Below are positions 22,273 through 33,562 of a DNA stretch of 64,000 bases, piece by piece. Position numbers and translations under genes: made by a program. Origin of the DNA: Aurantimonas sp. Leaf443 (GTDB lineage Bacteria; Pseudomonadota; Alphaproteobacteria; Rhizobiales; Rhizobiaceae); contig NZ_LMRD01000006.1 in assembly GCF_001425575.1 (NCBI RefSeq), forward strand, positions 383,977-447,976, given 5' to 3'. Within the stretch, counting starts at the first letter, position 1. Each line of letters starts with the position of its first letter. Below the pieces are notes generated by a model, which saw nothing but the letters and a program-made list of their open reading frames with translations, had not been told where the DNA came from and searched no databases.

Positions 22273-23124
22273 ATGATCGAGGCCGACTATTCGCCGGGCC
22301 GCATCGACCGCTTCCTGCGCGCCCTGCCGGACGGGTTCGTGCTGCGGCTCGTCTTCTACACGCTGCTGGCGCTCGCCTCCGGCATGGTGGCTCTCGACGT
22401 GCGGCGGGCCTTCGAGGCGGCCGCCGTCGACGACCGGCTGACGCGCACCGAACCGCTGCCGCTGCCGCTGCCCCGGCCGGGCGACCAGATCCGGCCCTAC
22501 CTGCCGCGCGCCACGCCCGTCGGGCCCGAGCGCGGCCTGCCGGACCTGCCGGGTCTCGAAGGTCCGGCGCAGGCCGCCGTGCTCTCGGAGCCGATGCGCT
22601 TCCTGCCGGCGCCCGGCGGCGTCGCGAGCGCGGTCGGGCGCATCGAGATCGGCATGGCCGAGCGGCTGACCGAGTTTCTCGACAGTCCGGCGGGGGCGGG
22701 CACGCGGACGCTCCATCTCCATTCGCCCGGCGGCTCGGTGGCCGACGCCATCGCCATGGCCCGCACGCTGCGCGCGCGCGGCATCGAGACGGTGGTGCCG
22801 GCGGACGGCTATTGCGCCTCCGCCTGTCCGCTGCTCTTTTCCGGCGGCGTCGAGCGGCGGGCCGGCCGCAATGCCTGGATCGGGCTGCACCAGGTCTATG
22901 CGCTGGACGCGGCCGACCCCGCGCTCGCGCCCGATCTCGACCGCTCGATCTCCGACGTGCAGACGACCATCGCCGAGTGCCAGCAGCTCCTCGCCGACAT
23001 GGGGGTGAAGCCGGCGCTGTGGATCAAGGCCATGCGCACGCCGCCCGCCGAACTCTACGTGTTGACGCTGGAGGAGATGCAGGACGTGTCGCTGGTGAGC
23101 GCGCGCCCGGTTCCCGCCGCCTGA
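22273..23124 (+). CDS. Membrane-anchored ClpP/SppA-like serine protease
   Basis: A 283-residue protein with one N-terminal span (about 22-42), a Pro-rich linker and a ClpP/crotonase-fold domain facing the periplasm. The fold signatures are in the expected order: HLHSPGGSVADAIAMARTLR (substrate loop) at about 150, YCASACPLLFSGG with the likely nucleophile Ser at about 182, and WIGLHQVY with the likely catalytic His at about 203. The two cysteines flanking the serine may form a disulfide. Proteins of this kind are widespread in Alphaproteobacteria (COG3904-like) but not characterised. The upstream gene encodes a membrane coiled-coil protein, a probable partner. Confidence 0.75.
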   Translation: MIEADYSPGRIDRFLRALPDGFVLRLVFYTLLALASGMVALDVRRAFEAAAVDDRLTRTEPLPLPLPRPGDQIRPYLPRATPVGPERGLPDLPGLEGPAQAAVLSEPMRFLPAPGGVASAVGRIEIGMAERLTEFLDSPAGAGTRTLHLHSPGGSVADAIAMARTLRARGIETVVPADGYCASACPLLFSGGVERRAGRNAWIGLHQVYALDAADPALAPDLDRSISDVQTTIAECQQLLADMGVKPALWIKAMRTPPAELYVLTLEEMQDVSLVSARPVPAA

Positions 23125-23134
23125 ATCGGGGCGG

Positions 23135-24097
23135 TCAGTCCTCCTCCTCCTCCTCATTGCGCGGCGGCGCGACGCGGTCGAGCCAGGCGACGAGGCTGAG
23201 GAGAGCCGGTTGGCGGAACTGGGGGGTCTCGTTCAGCGTCTCGTGGCGCGCGCCGGCGACGAGCGACAGCGTCACGTCGCGCGAGCCGCCGGCCTTCAGC
23301 GCCTCGGCCAGCGCCGTCGTCGCCTCGCCATGCGCGGACACCGGATCGCCCGTGCCGCCGAGGAGATGGACGGGCAGGTTCGGCGGCAGCATGGAGAGGC
23401 CCGCGGCGCTGCCACCCTTCAGGACGAGCGAGACGACGTCCTGCATCATCGAGACGGTGGGCGAGAAGCCGCAGAGCGGGTCGCCGACATAGGCGTCGAC
23501 CACCGCGGGATCGTGCGAGAGCCAGTCGAAGCCGGTGCGGCGGGGAGAGATTTCCGCCGCCCAGGCGTCGAAGGTCGCGCGGCGCATGAACTGCGAGGCG
23601 ACGTCCGAGCCCTTCAGCGCCTTTTCCAGCTTCAGGGCGGCGCGCGCGGCGCGCGGCTTGATGCCGCCGCGCAGGTCGCAGTTCCAGACCGCGAGGCCCG
23701 AAAGGCCCCGCCCGTGCATCTGCGCGTAGTTCAGCGCGACGATGCCGCCCATCGAATGGCCGAAGACGACGACGGGCAGGTCCGGATGGCGCCGGCGCGC
23801 CTCGTCCTCCACCGCGCGGCAGTCGGCCAGCACCTTCGCCTCGCCCGAATGCTTGGCGAAGCGGCGGAAGGGCGCGTCCACGGCGACGGTGGAGCCGTGG
23901 CCGCGATGGTCGTGCGCGAAGACGTGGAAGCCGGCCTCGGCCATCTCGGCGGCGAAGGCGCCGTAGCGGCCGGCATGTTCGGCAAGGCCGTGATGGACGA
24001 GAAGGACGGCGCGCGGCGTCCGGCGCGCCCGGCTCGCATAGACGCGAAGGGCGGCGCCCGAGCGGGCATCGAGGGTGAACCAGTCGTCGAAGGCCAA
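23135..24097 (-). CDS. Alpha/beta hydrolase, monoacylglycerol lipase / lysophospholipase-like
   Basis: A cytoplasmic alpha/beta hydrolase of the serine aminopeptidase S33 (Hydrolase_4) group. The nucleophile elbow is GHSMGG near residue 108, the oxyanion stretch is VHHGLAEHAGRYG near 35, and the acid and histidine lie in GGTGDPVSAHGE and AGARHETLNE. The group includes lysophospholipase L2 and monoacylglycerol lipases, so a lipid ester is a likely substrate. No ATG fits at the N-terminus. I chose TTG 24097, preceded by GGGAG seven bases away, which gives 320 residues starting at AFDDWFTLD. The C-terminus ends in a run of five acidic residues. Confidence 0.85.
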   Translation of the reverse strand: MAFDDWFTLDARSGAALRVYASRARRTPRAVLLVHHGLAEHAGRYGAFAAEMAEAGFHVFAHDHRGHGSTVAVDAPFRRFAKHSGEAKVLADCRAVEDEARRRHPDLPVVVFGHSMGGIVALNYAQMHGRGLSGLAVWNCDLRGGIKPRAARAALKLEKALKGSDVASQFMRRATFDAWAAEISPRRTGFDWLSHDPAVVDAYVGDPLCGFSPTVSMMQDVVSLVLKGGSAAGLSMLPPNLPVHLLGGTGDPVSAHGEATTALAEALKAGGSRDVTLSLVAGARHETLNETPQFRQPALLSLVAWLDRVAPPRNEEEEED

Positions 24098-24268
24098 GGC
24101 ATGTCTCCCGGCCGGCCTGAGCGCCGCGCCGCCCGGGATCGTAGCGCGAAGCGTCCGGCGGGGAAGATCGACGGCGAGAAACCCCGCTTCGGCGGGGCTG
24201 CATGCGGCACGTCTTGCCACCTGCGGGCGTGCCGGGCGATACCGGAGGGGAAGAAGCTGGAGACGGAC

Positions 24269-25312
24269 ATGGCACGCAGCGCATTGGGTTTTGCCGCGCT
24301 CGGCGCGATCATCCTCGGGGCGGCCTGCATGCCGAAGGCGCATGCGCAGGCCGTTCTGGACGGCGACCTGATGGCCTCGCGCGACTGCCCGGCCGTGCTC
24401 TCCATCAAGCGCGGCACCAATCCCGACGAGGCCAAGCTCGAGACCGGAAAGCGCTATGCCATCGTCGGCCAGAACCGGGCGGACGGCAGTCACTACCGCG
24501 TCGTCCTGCCCGGCCTGAAACGGCCCGAGCGCTGGGTGGAGAAGGCCTGCGGCCTGCGCATGGGCGGCACGATCGCCGAGGGCGGGATCGGCGCGCCGCC
24601 GACCGCCGGGGCCGCGCGCCCGCCGCGACCGGGCCGGCCGGCGGGCGATCCGGCACCGCGCACCTGGTACGTCCTGGCGGCGAGCTGGCAGCCGGCCTTC
24701 TGCGAGGGGCGCAGGGAAAAGCCGGAATGCGCGAGCCAGACGCCCGAGCGCGCCGACGCCACGCGCTTCTCGCTGCATGGGCTCTGGCCGCAGCCGCGCC
24801 GCAACGAGTATTGCGGCGTGCCCGAGAGCTTGAAGGCGACGGACGATGCCGGCCGCTGGGCCGACCTGCCGCCGGTGGAGATCGACGCGGGGCTGGCGGA
24901 CCGCCTGAAGGCGGTGATGCCCGGGGTCGCCTCCAGCCTCGACCGGCACGAATGGACGCGGCACGGCACCTGCTACGGCAAGGGCGCCACGGCCTATTTC
25001 ACCGATTCCATCGTGCTCATGGAACAGCTGAACGGCTCGAAGGTCGCCGCGCTCTTCGCGCAGCGGATCGGGCGGGAGGTGACGCGGGCCGAGATCCGCG
25101 CCGCCTTCGACGAGAGTTTCGGCGCGGGCGCCGGCGAGCGCGTGCGCATCGCCTGCCGTCAGGACGGAAAGCGGCGGCTGATCGGCGAGATCACGCTCGG
25201 CCTCGCCGGCACGATCGTGACCTCGCCCGACCTCGGCGCGCTGATGCGCGCGGCCAAGCCCACGGACGGCGGCTGCGAGGGCGGCATCGTGGACCCGGCG
25301 GGGCAGCAATAG
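24269..25312 (+). CDS. Exported ribonuclease T2 family protein
   Basis: RNase T2 cleaves single-stranded RNA through a 2',3'-cyclic phosphate, usually in the periplasm or outside the cell. The 347-residue precursor has a signal peptide ending at AHA (26), an N-terminal domain of about 90 residues with two cysteines that is not part of the nuclease, and a Pro-rich linker. The T2 domain carries the catalytic blocks CAS1 (FSLHGLWPQ, near 170) and CAS2 (RHEWTRHGTCYG, near 232), with both histidines and the glutamate present. The extra N-terminal domain may bind the cell envelope (inference). ATG 24269 follows a GGAG. Confidence 0.9.
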   Translation: MARSALGFAALGAIILGAACMPKAHAQAVLDGDLMASRDCPAVLSIKRGTNPDEAKLETGKRYAIVGQNRADGSHYRVVLPGLKRPERWVEKACGLRMGGTIAEGGIGAPPTAGAARPPRPGRPAGDPAPRTWYVLAASWQPAFCEGRREKPECASQTPERADATRFSLHGLWPQPRRNEYCGVPESLKATDDAGRWADLPPVEIDAGLADRLKAVMPGVASSLDRHEWTRHGTCYGKGATAYFTDSIVLMEQLNGSKVAALFAQRIGREVTRAEIRAAFDESFGAGAGERVRIACRQDGKRRLIGEITLGLAGTIVTSPDLGALMRAAKPTDGGCEGGIVDPAGQQ

Positions 25313-25444
25313 GCGGGCGAGGGGCCGCGCGCGTTCGAGCGTTCGGGCTGCCCGCGCGCGGCACGCACGTTGCCCCGCCAACCCGGATGGCTTAAGTCAG
25401 GCCCAAACTCACCCGACCCTTCGCGACGGAGCCTTACGCGCGCC

Positions 25445-27094
<1,650 letters not shown>

Positions 27095-27115
27095 CGCGAC
27101 GCCCTGTGCTCGCGG

Positions 27116-27147
27116 GCGCCGGCACCTCCCGTGGAGGGTGCCGGCGC
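27116..27147 (+). terminator. Strong GC hairpin after ettA
   Basis: GCGCCGGCACC (27116-27126) pairs with GGTGCCGGCGC (27137-27147), and part of the loop can pair further. No T run follows, so it may act as a Rho-assisted or 3'-protecting hairpin and not as a complete intrinsic terminator. Confidence 0.5.
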
Positions 27148-27257
27148 GTCCCTGCGGCGTGCCCGCTCGCGCCCGCCTGCGAGCGGGTCGCAGAAAGGGC
27201 GTCGCCACCCCGGAAGGGTGCCCTATCTCATTGCTGCCGCCAGAGAAACGAGGCGTC

Positions 27258-28784
27258 GTGAAACGCCCAGATGCCGCAGCCGCCATGATGAGACCGCCAG
27301 GACCGCCCTTCGCCGACGTCTTCGACGTGCTGCCGACGCCCTACATGGTCCTCGATCGCCAGTTGCGATACGTGGCCGTGAACAGGGCCTACGAGACGGC
27401 GGTGCTGCGCACGCGCGACCAGCTTCTCGGGCTCGTCGTGTTCGAGGCCTTTCCCGACGAGAGCGAGAACGGCCGGCGCATCCGCGCTTCGCTGGAACGG
27501 GTGTTCGAGACGGGCCAGACCGACACGCTCGCCTTCATTCCCTACCAGATCGCGCTGCCCGAAACGCTCGGGGGCGGCATGGAGCAGCGCTACTGGACGG
27601 CGACGCATACGCCGGTGCGCGGCGCGGACGGGACTGTCGCCTATGTCGTGCAGAACACGATCGACGTGACCGAGATCGTCCGGCTGAAGGAGACGGCCTC
27701 GCTGCCGTTTCGCGCGGTGCCCAGCGAACTGGCGCTCCTGCGCAATGCGCAGGACCGCGAACAGGCCTATCAGGACCAGGTTTCGGAGAGCGCGGAATTC
27801 CGCCGCCTGTTCCTCCAGGCGCCGGGCCTCATCGCGATCATGACCGGACCCGAGCATGTCGTGACCTTCGCCAACGAGGCCTATCAACGCTTCGTCGGCC
27901 GCGAGGATCTCGTCGGCCGCCCGATCCGCGAGGCGCTGCCCGAACTCGTGACGCAGGGCTTCGTGGACCTGATGGACCGCGTGGTGAAGGGCGGCGAGCC
28001 GATCGCGGGCGAGGGCATCCGGGTCCTTCTCGGACGGCGCCCCGGCGAGGAGATGCGCGAGGCCTATTGCGACTTCACCTTCACGCCGATCCGCTCCGTC
28101 GAGGGCGAGGTCAACGGCATCTTCGTGCAGGGGACGGACCGAACCGATTCCATTCGGGCGCGGCGGCGCCAGCGCCGGCTGATGGACGAGCTGAACCATC
28201 GCGTGAAGAACACGCTCGCCACCGTCCAGTCGCTGGCGCGCCAGAGCTTCCGCAACATCCGCGACCCCGAGGAGGCCCGCTACGCCTTCGAGGCGCGCAT
28301 CCTCGCCCTTTCCAAGACGCACAACGTGTTGTCCGACCGGCAATGGGAAGCGGCGAGCCTGCCCGTCCTGGTGGCGCAGGAGCTCGCCGAGTTCGATCCC
28401 GAGCGCGTCAGCGTGAAAGGGCCGGACATCCCGCTCAACGCCAACGCGGCCATCGCGCTGACCATGGTGTTCCACGAGCTCGCCGCCAATGCGCGCCGTC
28501 ACGGCGCCTATTCGCGGCGCGGCGGTCGGATCGGCCTCACATGGGCGCGCGAGGAAAGCGAGGCGGGACCGCGCCTGCATGTGCGCTGGCGCGAGACGGG
28601 CCTCGCCGTGCCCCCGGTCCTCTCCAACGGCTTCGGCATCCGCGTCATCCGCCGCATCGTCACGGGCGAGCTGGAGGGAACTCTCTCCCTTGACGCGGTT
28701 GCCGATGGCATCATGTGCGACTTCACAGTTCCTATTGCCGGGGTGGAAGACTTTGAAGGTTCTTTCCAGTCGACAGGCGCCTGA
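27258..28784 (+). CDS. HWE-family sensor histidine kinase with two PAS domains
   Basis: A soluble sensor kinase of 508 residues without membrane spans. PAS domain 1 (about 15-145) begins with FDVLPTPYMVLDRQLRYVAV and PAS domain 2 (about 185-305) with RLFLQAPGLIAIMTG. The kinase is HWE type: phospho-acceptor block LMDELNHRVKNTLATVQSLA near 312, the defining RQWEAASL, the N-box FHELAANARRHG near 404, and GFGIRVI in the G-box. Such kinases sense light, oxygen or general stress in rhizobia. I chose GTG 27258, which GAGG precedes; ATG 27285 is an alternative. The 3' end overlaps the response regulator gene by 32 bases. Confidence 0.9.
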   Translation: MKRPDAAAAMMRPPGPPFADVFDVLPTPYMVLDRQLRYVAVNRAYETAVLRTRDQLLGLVVFEAFPDESENGRRIRASLERVFETGQTDTLAFIPYQIALPETLGGGMEQRYWTATHTPVRGADGTVAYVVQNTIDVTEIVRLKETASLPFRAVPSELALLRNAQDREQAYQDQVSESAEFRRLFLQAPGLIAIMTGPEHVVTFANEAYQRFVGREDLVGRPIREALPELVTQGFVDLMDRVVKGGEPIAGEGIRVLLGRRPGEEMREAYCDFTFTPIRSVEGEVNGIFVQGTDRTDSIRARRRQRRLMDELNHRVKNTLATVQSLARQSFRNIRDPEEARYAFEARILALSKTHNVLSDRQWEAASLPVLVAQELAEFDPERVSVKGPDIPLNANAAIALTMVFHELAANARRHGAYSRRGGRIGLTWAREESEAGPRLHVRWRETGLAVPPVLSNGFGIRVIRRIVTGELEGTLSLDAVADGIMCDFTVPIAGVEDFEGSFQSTGA

Positions 28785-29139
28785 CATCGGCGGCCTGAAA
28801 GTCTTCGTCGTCGAGGACGAGAGCCTCATCGCGATGCAGCTCGAGGACATCCTGGCGGACCTCGGCACCGAGGTGGTGGGAATGGCGATGAAAGTCAGCC
28901 GCGCGCTCGACATGATCGCCGGCGGGCTCGACATCCAGGTGGCGGTGCTCGACGTGAATATCGGCGGGGAGAAGATCTATCCCGTCGCCTTCCGACTGCG
29001 CGAACTCGGCGTGCCCATCGTCTTCGCCACCGGCTACGGGCGCAGCGGCGTCGATCCCGAATGGCACGACTGCGCGATCCTGCAGAAGCCCTATACGGCC
29101 GAGCAGGTGCAGACCGCCATCGAGGACGCGCTGGCCTGA
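28753..29139 (+). CDS. Single-domain response regulator
   Basis: A 128-residue receiver domain with no output domain. The acidic pocket is FVVEDESL, the phospho-acceptor Asp is in VAVLDVNIGGEK near 63, the switch Thr is in FATGYG, and the lysine is in LQKPYTAEQV. I chose TTG 28753, inside the kinase 3' end; the frame has no ATG before the receiver fold. The 32-base overlap implies translational coupling to the HWE kinase, so this is its cognate partner. It may act as a phosphate sink or pass phosphate on to another protein, as in rhizobial stress pathways (inference). Confidence 0.88.
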   Translation: MKVLSSRQAPDIGGLKVFVVEDESLIAMQLEDILADLGTEVVGMAMKVSRALDMIAGGLDIQVAVLDVNIGGEKIYPVAFRLRELGVPIVFATGYGRSGVDPEWHDCAILQKPYTAEQVQTAIEDALA

Positions 29140-29148
29140 GCCGCGATC

Positions 29149-29550
29149 CTACTCGTCGCGCGCACCTACGATCGCCATGACGAGATCGCGCTCGGGCGTG
29201 CCCATGTCGCGGACGAGAAGGCCGGGATAGGCGCCCCGCACCGCCTCGCGCCGCTCGGGCTCGGCAAGAGCGAGACAGTCGGCCGCTCGGGTTCGCAGCG
29301 TCGTCCCCATCACGTCGGCAAAGGGCGAGGCGACGTCCAGCATCACCACGTGCAGGGCAAAGCGGTGGCGCAGCAGCCGGTCGGCCGCCGCCGTCGGCGT
29401 CTCGGCCAGCGTCGCCCTGGCGCCCGCGCGTTCCAGGATCGCGACGGTGCGAAGGCCGCGTGGCCGGTCGGCGTCGCAGACGAGCGCCTCGCGCCCGGCG
29501 AGCAGGCTCTTCCAGGCGAAGCGGTCGAAACTGTCGAGACCTCGGGACAT
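29149..29550 (-). CDS. Degenerate receiver-like protein (unknown function)
   Basis: A 133-residue product that reads like a response-regulator receiver with lost residues: EALVCDADRPRGLRTVAI resembles strand 1 and helix 1 with the acidic pair, and ALHVVMLDVASP resembles strand 3 with the phospho-acceptor Asp. The switch Thr and C-terminal Lys are not evident. It is convergent with the response regulator gene, 9 bases from its stop. I chose ATG 29550, since the upstream frame is antisense to dedA. The likeness is by pattern only; it could be a pseudo-receiver or an unrelated alpha/beta protein. Confidence 0.55.
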   Translation of the reverse strand: MSRGLDSFDRFAWKSLLAGREALVCDADRPRGLRTVAILERAGARATLAETPTAAADRLLRHRFALHVVMLDVASPFADVMGTTLRTRAADCLALAEPERREAVRGAYPGLLVRDMGTPERDLVMAIVGARDE

Positions 29551-29704
29551 GGGGCGCAGGGAACCATCGGCGCCCTGCCGTGGCAAGGCGCGCGGCGCGA
29601 ACAAAAGCCGGAGGCCGCGCGCTCGGGCGGCGACATTTGCGCCGCGATGCCTTACCTGTCGGCCCATCGCCGTCCTCCGGCCCCTTCGATGGAACCGTTT
29701 TCGC

Positions 29705-30355
29705 ATGGTCGACTTCGTCCAGTCCCTGATGAACAGCATGGGACCCTTCGGCATCGCGCTGCTGATGTTCCTGGAGAACATCTTCCCGCCGATCCCTTCC
29801 GAGATCATCATGCCGCTGGCGGGCTATCAGGCCGCGAGCGGACAGATGTCGCTCCTGACCGTGATCATCGCCGGCACGATCGGTTCGCTCGCGGGCATCG
29901 TGCCCTGGTACTATCTGGGCTATGCCTTCGGCGAGAAGCGCATCATCTGGCTCGCCGAGCGCTACGGCCGCTGGATGACCATGACGCCGGAAGACGTCGA
30001 GGCCGCCGACCGCTGGTTCCGCAGATACGGCTACTGGGCCGTCTCCTTCGGCCGCCTCGTGCCGACCGTGCGCACGCTGATCTCTGTGCCGGCGGGCCTG
30101 TCGCGGATGCCGTTCCTCCTGTTCTTCGGCGTCTCGGCCATCGGCACGCTGGTCTGGACGGCCGGCCTGGCCTTCGCCGGCTACATGCTCGGGCAGAACT
30201 ACAATGTCGTCGACAGCTATATCGGACCCGTGTCGAACGCGGTGATCCTGATCGTCGTCGGGCTCTATCTCTACCGCGTCATCACCTTCAAGCCGTCCAA
30301 GCGGCGCAGGCCGGTGGATCTGAAGTCCAACGAGCATCCCCACCTGCATGACTGA
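29705..30355 (+). CDS. DedA family membrane protein
   Basis: DedA proteins are inner-membrane proteins needed for membrane homeostasis; some flip undecaprenyl phosphate or phospholipids. The 216-residue product has the re-entrant N-terminal motif FLENIFPPIPSEIIMPLAGY at about 22-41, the GSLAGIVPWYYLGYAFG block, and the conserved FGRLVPTVRTLISVPAGLSRM with the family arginines. About five hydrophobic spans follow the usual pattern and the C-terminus is basic and His-rich. Its last codons overlap the MOSC gene by 8 bases, so the two are coupled. Confidence 0.92.
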   Translation: MVDFVQSLMNSMGPFGIALLMFLENIFPPIPSEIIMPLAGYQAASGQMSLLTVIIAGTIGSLAGIVPWYYLGYAFGEKRIIWLAERYGRWMTMTPEDVEAADRWFRRYGYWAVSFGRLVPTVRTLISVPAGLSRMPFLLFFGVSAIGTLVWTAGLAFAGYMLGQNYNVVDSYIGPVSNAVILIVVGLYLYRVITFKPSKRRRPVDLKSNEHPHLHD

Positions 30356-30947
30356 GAGCGGTCGCGGGGCGTTTGAAACCCATCGTCCGGCGCGCCGGCT
30401 GCGGGGGCGGGTGGCCGAACTCCTGCGCACCGCCGGGGACGGGTTCGAGACGCGCCGCTGCGACGGGCTCGACCTGACCTTCGCCGGGATCGAGGGCGAC
30501 CGGCATGGCGGGCAGACGCGGCGCAGCGGCGGGCGCGAGCCCTGGTACCGGCGCGGCACGGTGATCCGCAACGAACGCCAGCTCAGCCTCGTCTCGCGCG
30601 AGGAACTCGACGAGATCGCCGCCCGCCTCGCCATCGAACGCCTCGAGGCCGGCTGGATCGGCGCCAATCTCGTGATCGAGGGGATCGCGCGGCTGACCGC
30701 CCTGCCGCCGCGCACGACGCTCTTCTTCGAGGGCGGCGCGACGCTTCGGGTGGACGGCGACAACCACCCCTGCCGCGCCTCTGGGCGGGCGCTCGCCCGG
30801 CACGTGCCGGGGCGCCCGGAGATCGAGATGCGTTTTTCGAGCCGCGCCCGCGGCCTGCGCGGCCTCGTCGCCTGGGTGGAGAAGCCGGGTCGCGTCGCGG
30901 CGGGCGAGGGGTTCGAGGCGCGCATCCCCGAGCAGCATCTCTACTGA
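30348..30947 (+). CDS. MOSC domain protein
   Basis: MOSC domains bind molybdenum-cofactor-like sulfur carriers and occur in sulfurtransferase or oxime reductase systems. The 199-residue product is a bare MOSC domain with the expected blocks: FAGIEGDRHGG, RNERQLSLVSREELDEI, AGWIGANLVIEGI, and the conserved cysteine in DGDNHPCRASG. A basic patch follows. The specific substrate is not evident. It overlaps dedA by 8 bases and lies 73 bases before murG. Confidence 0.87.
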   Translation: MTESGRGAFETHRPARRLRGRVAELLRTAGDGFETRRCDGLDLTFAGIEGDRHGGQTRRSGGREPWYRRGTVIRNERQLSLVSREELDEIAARLAIERLEAGWIGANLVIEGIARLTALPPRTTLFFEGGATLRVDGDNHPCRASGRALARHVPGRPEIEMRFSSRARGLRGLVAWVEKPGRVAAGEGFEARIPEQHLY

Positions 30948-31020
30948 GACCCGGCCTTCCGGACTTTTTGCACGGGACGGCCCGCGCTAGCGTGACGCCC
31001 GAATCGAGACGGTTTGCGAC

Positions 31021-32112
31021 ATGACGACGATCCTTCTTTCCGCCGGCGGCACCGGCGGCCATCTCTTTCCCGCCGAGGCCCTGGCGCACGAGCTCGTCGC
31101 GCGCGGCCACGCGGTGCATCTCGTCACCGACGAGCGGGCGGGGCGCTATGCCGACCGCTTTCCGGTCGAGGCCGTCCATGTCGTGCCCTCGGCGACCTTC
31201 GGCTCGAGGAACCCGCTGAAGATGGCCGGCTCGCTCTGGACGCTCTGGCGCGGCTTCCGCCAGGCCGGCAAGCTGGTGCGGCGCCTGAAGCCGGCGGTCG
31301 TCGTCGGCTTCGGCGGCTATCCCACCGTGCCGCCGATGATGGCGGCCGTGCAGGCGCGCGTGCCGACCTTGGTGCACGAGCAGAATGCGGTGATGGGGCG
31401 GGCGAACCGCTTCCTGGCCCCGCGCGTCACCGCCATCGCCGCGGGCATCCCGCAGGCCGGCGCGAGCGGGGCGATCGCGCGCAAGCTCACCGTCACCGGC
31501 AATCCCGTGCGCCCCGCCGTGATCGAGGCGGCGCGCCTGCCCTATGCGGCGCCGCAGGGCGAGGGTCCGGTGCGGCTCGTAGTCTTCGGCGGCAGCCAGG
31601 GCGCGCAGTTCTTCTCCAGGGCCGTGCCGGCGGCGATCGACCTCCTGCCGGACGCGCTGCGCGCGCGCCTTCGCGTGACGCAGCAGGCGCGCGCCGAGGA
31701 CGAGGCGCCGGTGAAGGCCTATTACGCCGCGCGCGGGATCGAGGCGGCCGTCTCGCCCTTCTTCGGCGACATGGCCCAGCGCATCGGCGCCGCCCATCTC
31801 CTGATCTGCCGCTCGGGCGCCTCCACCGTCTCGGAGATCGCGGTCGTCGGCCGCCCTGCGATCCTCGTGCCGTACCCTTATGCGCTCGACCACGACCAGG
31901 CGGCCAACGCGGCGATGATCGAGGCGAAGGGCGGCGCGATCGTGACGCGCCAGGCGGAGCTTTCGCCCGAGCGGCTGGCGGCTCTTCTGGAGGAGATCCT
32001 CGGCGACCCGGAACGGGCGGCCGCGATGGCGGCGGCCGCGCGCTCGACCGCGATCCCCGATGCCGCGCGGTTGCTTGCCGACCTCGTGGAGTCTATGCCC
32101 CGCAGCCAGTGA
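31021..32112 (+). CDS. murG: UDP-GlcNAc:undecaprenyl-PP-MurNAc-pentapeptide transferase MurG
   Basis: MurG adds GlcNAc to lipid I to make lipid II on the inner face of the cytoplasmic membrane. The 363-residue glycosyltransferase starts with the [14 protein letters not shown]-loop, contains [13 protein letters not shown], the second G-loop [12 protein letters not shown], and the UDP-GlcNAc site [22 protein letters not shown]. It opens the right half of the division and wall cluster here; the usual upstream genes (murD, ftsW) are not in the window, and dedA and MOSC genes come before it instead. It reads on to murC with a 34-base gap. Confidence 0.97.
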   Translation: MTTILLSAGGTGGHLFPAEALAHELVARGHAVHLVTDERAGRYADRFPVEAVHVVPSATFGSRNPLKMAGSLWTLWRGFRQAGKLVRRLKPAVVVGFGGYPTVPPMMAAVQARVPTLVHEQNAVMGRANRFLAPRVTAIAAGIPQAGASGAIARKLTVTGNPVRPAVIEAARLPYAAPQGEGPVRLVVFGGSQGAQFFSRAVPAAIDLLPDALRARLRVTQQARAEDEAPVKAYYAARGIEAAVSPFFGDMAQRIGAAHLLICRSGASTVSEIAVVGRPAILVPYPYALDHDQAANAAMIEAKGGAIVTRQAELSPERLAALLEEILGDPERAAAMAAAARSTAIPDAARLLADLVESMPRSQ

Positions 32113-32146
32113 CCCCCAGCCCCCTGACAACGCCCGGAGACGCCCC

Positions 32147-33562
32147 ATGAAGATGCCGCCGAATATCGGACCGGTCCATTTCATCGGGATCGGGGGCATC
32201 GGCATGAGCGGCATCGCCGAGGTGCTGGTCAATCTCGGCTATACCGTGCAGGGCTCGGACGCCTCCGAGAACGCCAACGTGCAGCGCCTGCGCGAGAAGG
32301 GCGTGACGGTCTTCGTCGGCCATGCGGCGGAGAATCTCGGCGCGGCCGAGGTCGTCGTCATGTCCACCGCCATCAAGCGGTCCAATCCGGAGCTGGCGGC
32401 CGCGCGCGAACGCCTCCTGCCCATCGTGCGCCGCGCCGAGATGCTGGCGGAGCTGATGCGCTTCCGTCAGGCCATCGCCATCGGCGGCACGCATGGCAAG
32501 ACGACGACGACCTCGATGGTGGCGACGCTGCTCGACGCCGGCGGGCTCGACCCGACGGTGGTCAATGGCGGCATCATCAACGCCTACGGCACGAACGCGC
32601 GCATGGGCGCGGGCAACTGGATGGTGGTGGAGGCCGACGAATCGGACGGCACCTTCCTGAAGCTGCCGGCGGACGTGGCGGTGGTGACGAATATCGATCC
32701 CGAGCATCTCGACCACTACGGCACGTTCGACAAGGTGCGCGGCGCCTTCCGCGCCTTCGTGGAGAACGTGCCCTTCTACGGCTTCGCGGTGATGTGCCTC
32801 GACCACCCGGAGGTGCAGACGCTCGTCGCCGAGATCGAGGACCGGCGCATCATCACCTATGGCGAGAATCTCCAGGCGGACGTTCGCTTCGAGCATCTCT
32901 CGATCGAGGGCAGCCAGTCGACCTTCGACGTCACGATCCGCGACCGCATCACCGGGGAGAGCGAGCGCATCGAGGCCCTGCGCCTGCCCATGGCCGGGCG
33001 CCACAACGTGTCCAACGCCACGGCGGCCATCGCGGTGGCGCACCGGCTGAAGATCGGCGCCGACGCCATCCGCGCCGGGATCGAGGCCTTCCGCGGCGTG
33101 AAGCGGCGCTTCACGCATACGGGCCAGGTCGACGGGATCGACGTCTACGACGACTACGGCCACCACCCGGTGGAGATCCGTGCCGTGCTGGCGGCCGCGC
33201 GCGCCTCGTCCAAGGGCCGCGTCGTCGCCGTTGTGCAGCCCCATCGCTACACGCGCCTGCAGTCGCTCTTCGCCGACTTCGCCTCCTGCTTCAACGACGC
33301 GGACACGGTGCTCCTGGCACCGGTCTACGCGGCGGGCGAGGAGCCCATCGAGTTCGTGAATTCCGAGATGCTGGTGGAGCGCCTGAAGCTCGGCGGACAC
33401 CGCGACGCGCGGCTGATCGACGGGCCGCAGGAACTGGCGCCGCTGATCGACCGCATCGCCGAACCCGGCGATCTCGTCGTGTGCCTGGGCGCCGGCTCGA
33501 TCACGCAATGGGCCTACGCGCTGCCGAAGGACCTCGCGGCCCTGCGCGGCAAGGCGGCCTGA
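32147..33562 (+). CDS. murC: UDP-N-acetylmuramate--L-alanine ligase MurC
   Basis: MurC adds L-alanine to UDP-MurNAc, using ATP, as the first step of the peptide stem. The 471-residue product has the N-terminal [14 protein letters not shown] nucleotide fold, the P-loop [14 protein letters not shown] near 112, the EADESDGTF block, the HxDHY-type [10 protein letters not shown], and the C-terminal domain start [10 protein letters not shown]. Its stop and the murB start share one base (TGATG), indicating coupled translation. Confidence 0.97.
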   Translation: MKMPPNIGPVHFIGIGGIGMSGIAEVLVNLGYTVQGSDASENANVQRLREKGVTVFVGHAAENLGAAEVVVMSTAIKRSNPELAAARERLLPIVRRAEMLAELMRFRQAIAIGGTHGKTTTTSMVATLLDAGGLDPTVVNGGIINAYGTNARMGAGNWMVVEADESDGTFLKLPADVAVVTNIDPEHLDHYGTFDKVRGAFRAFVENVPFYGFAVMCLDHPEVQTLVAEIEDRRIITYGENLQADVRFEHLSIEGSQSTFDVTIRDRITGESERIEALRLPMAGRHNVSNATAAIAVAHRLKIGADAIRAGIEAFRGVKRRFTHTGQVDGIDVYDDYGHHPVEIRAVLAAARASSKGRVVAVVQPHRYTRLQSLFADFASCFNDADTVLLAPVYAAGEEPIEFVNSEMLVERLKLGGHRDARLIDGPQELAPLIDRIAEPGDLVVCLGAGSITQWAYALPKDLAALRGKAA

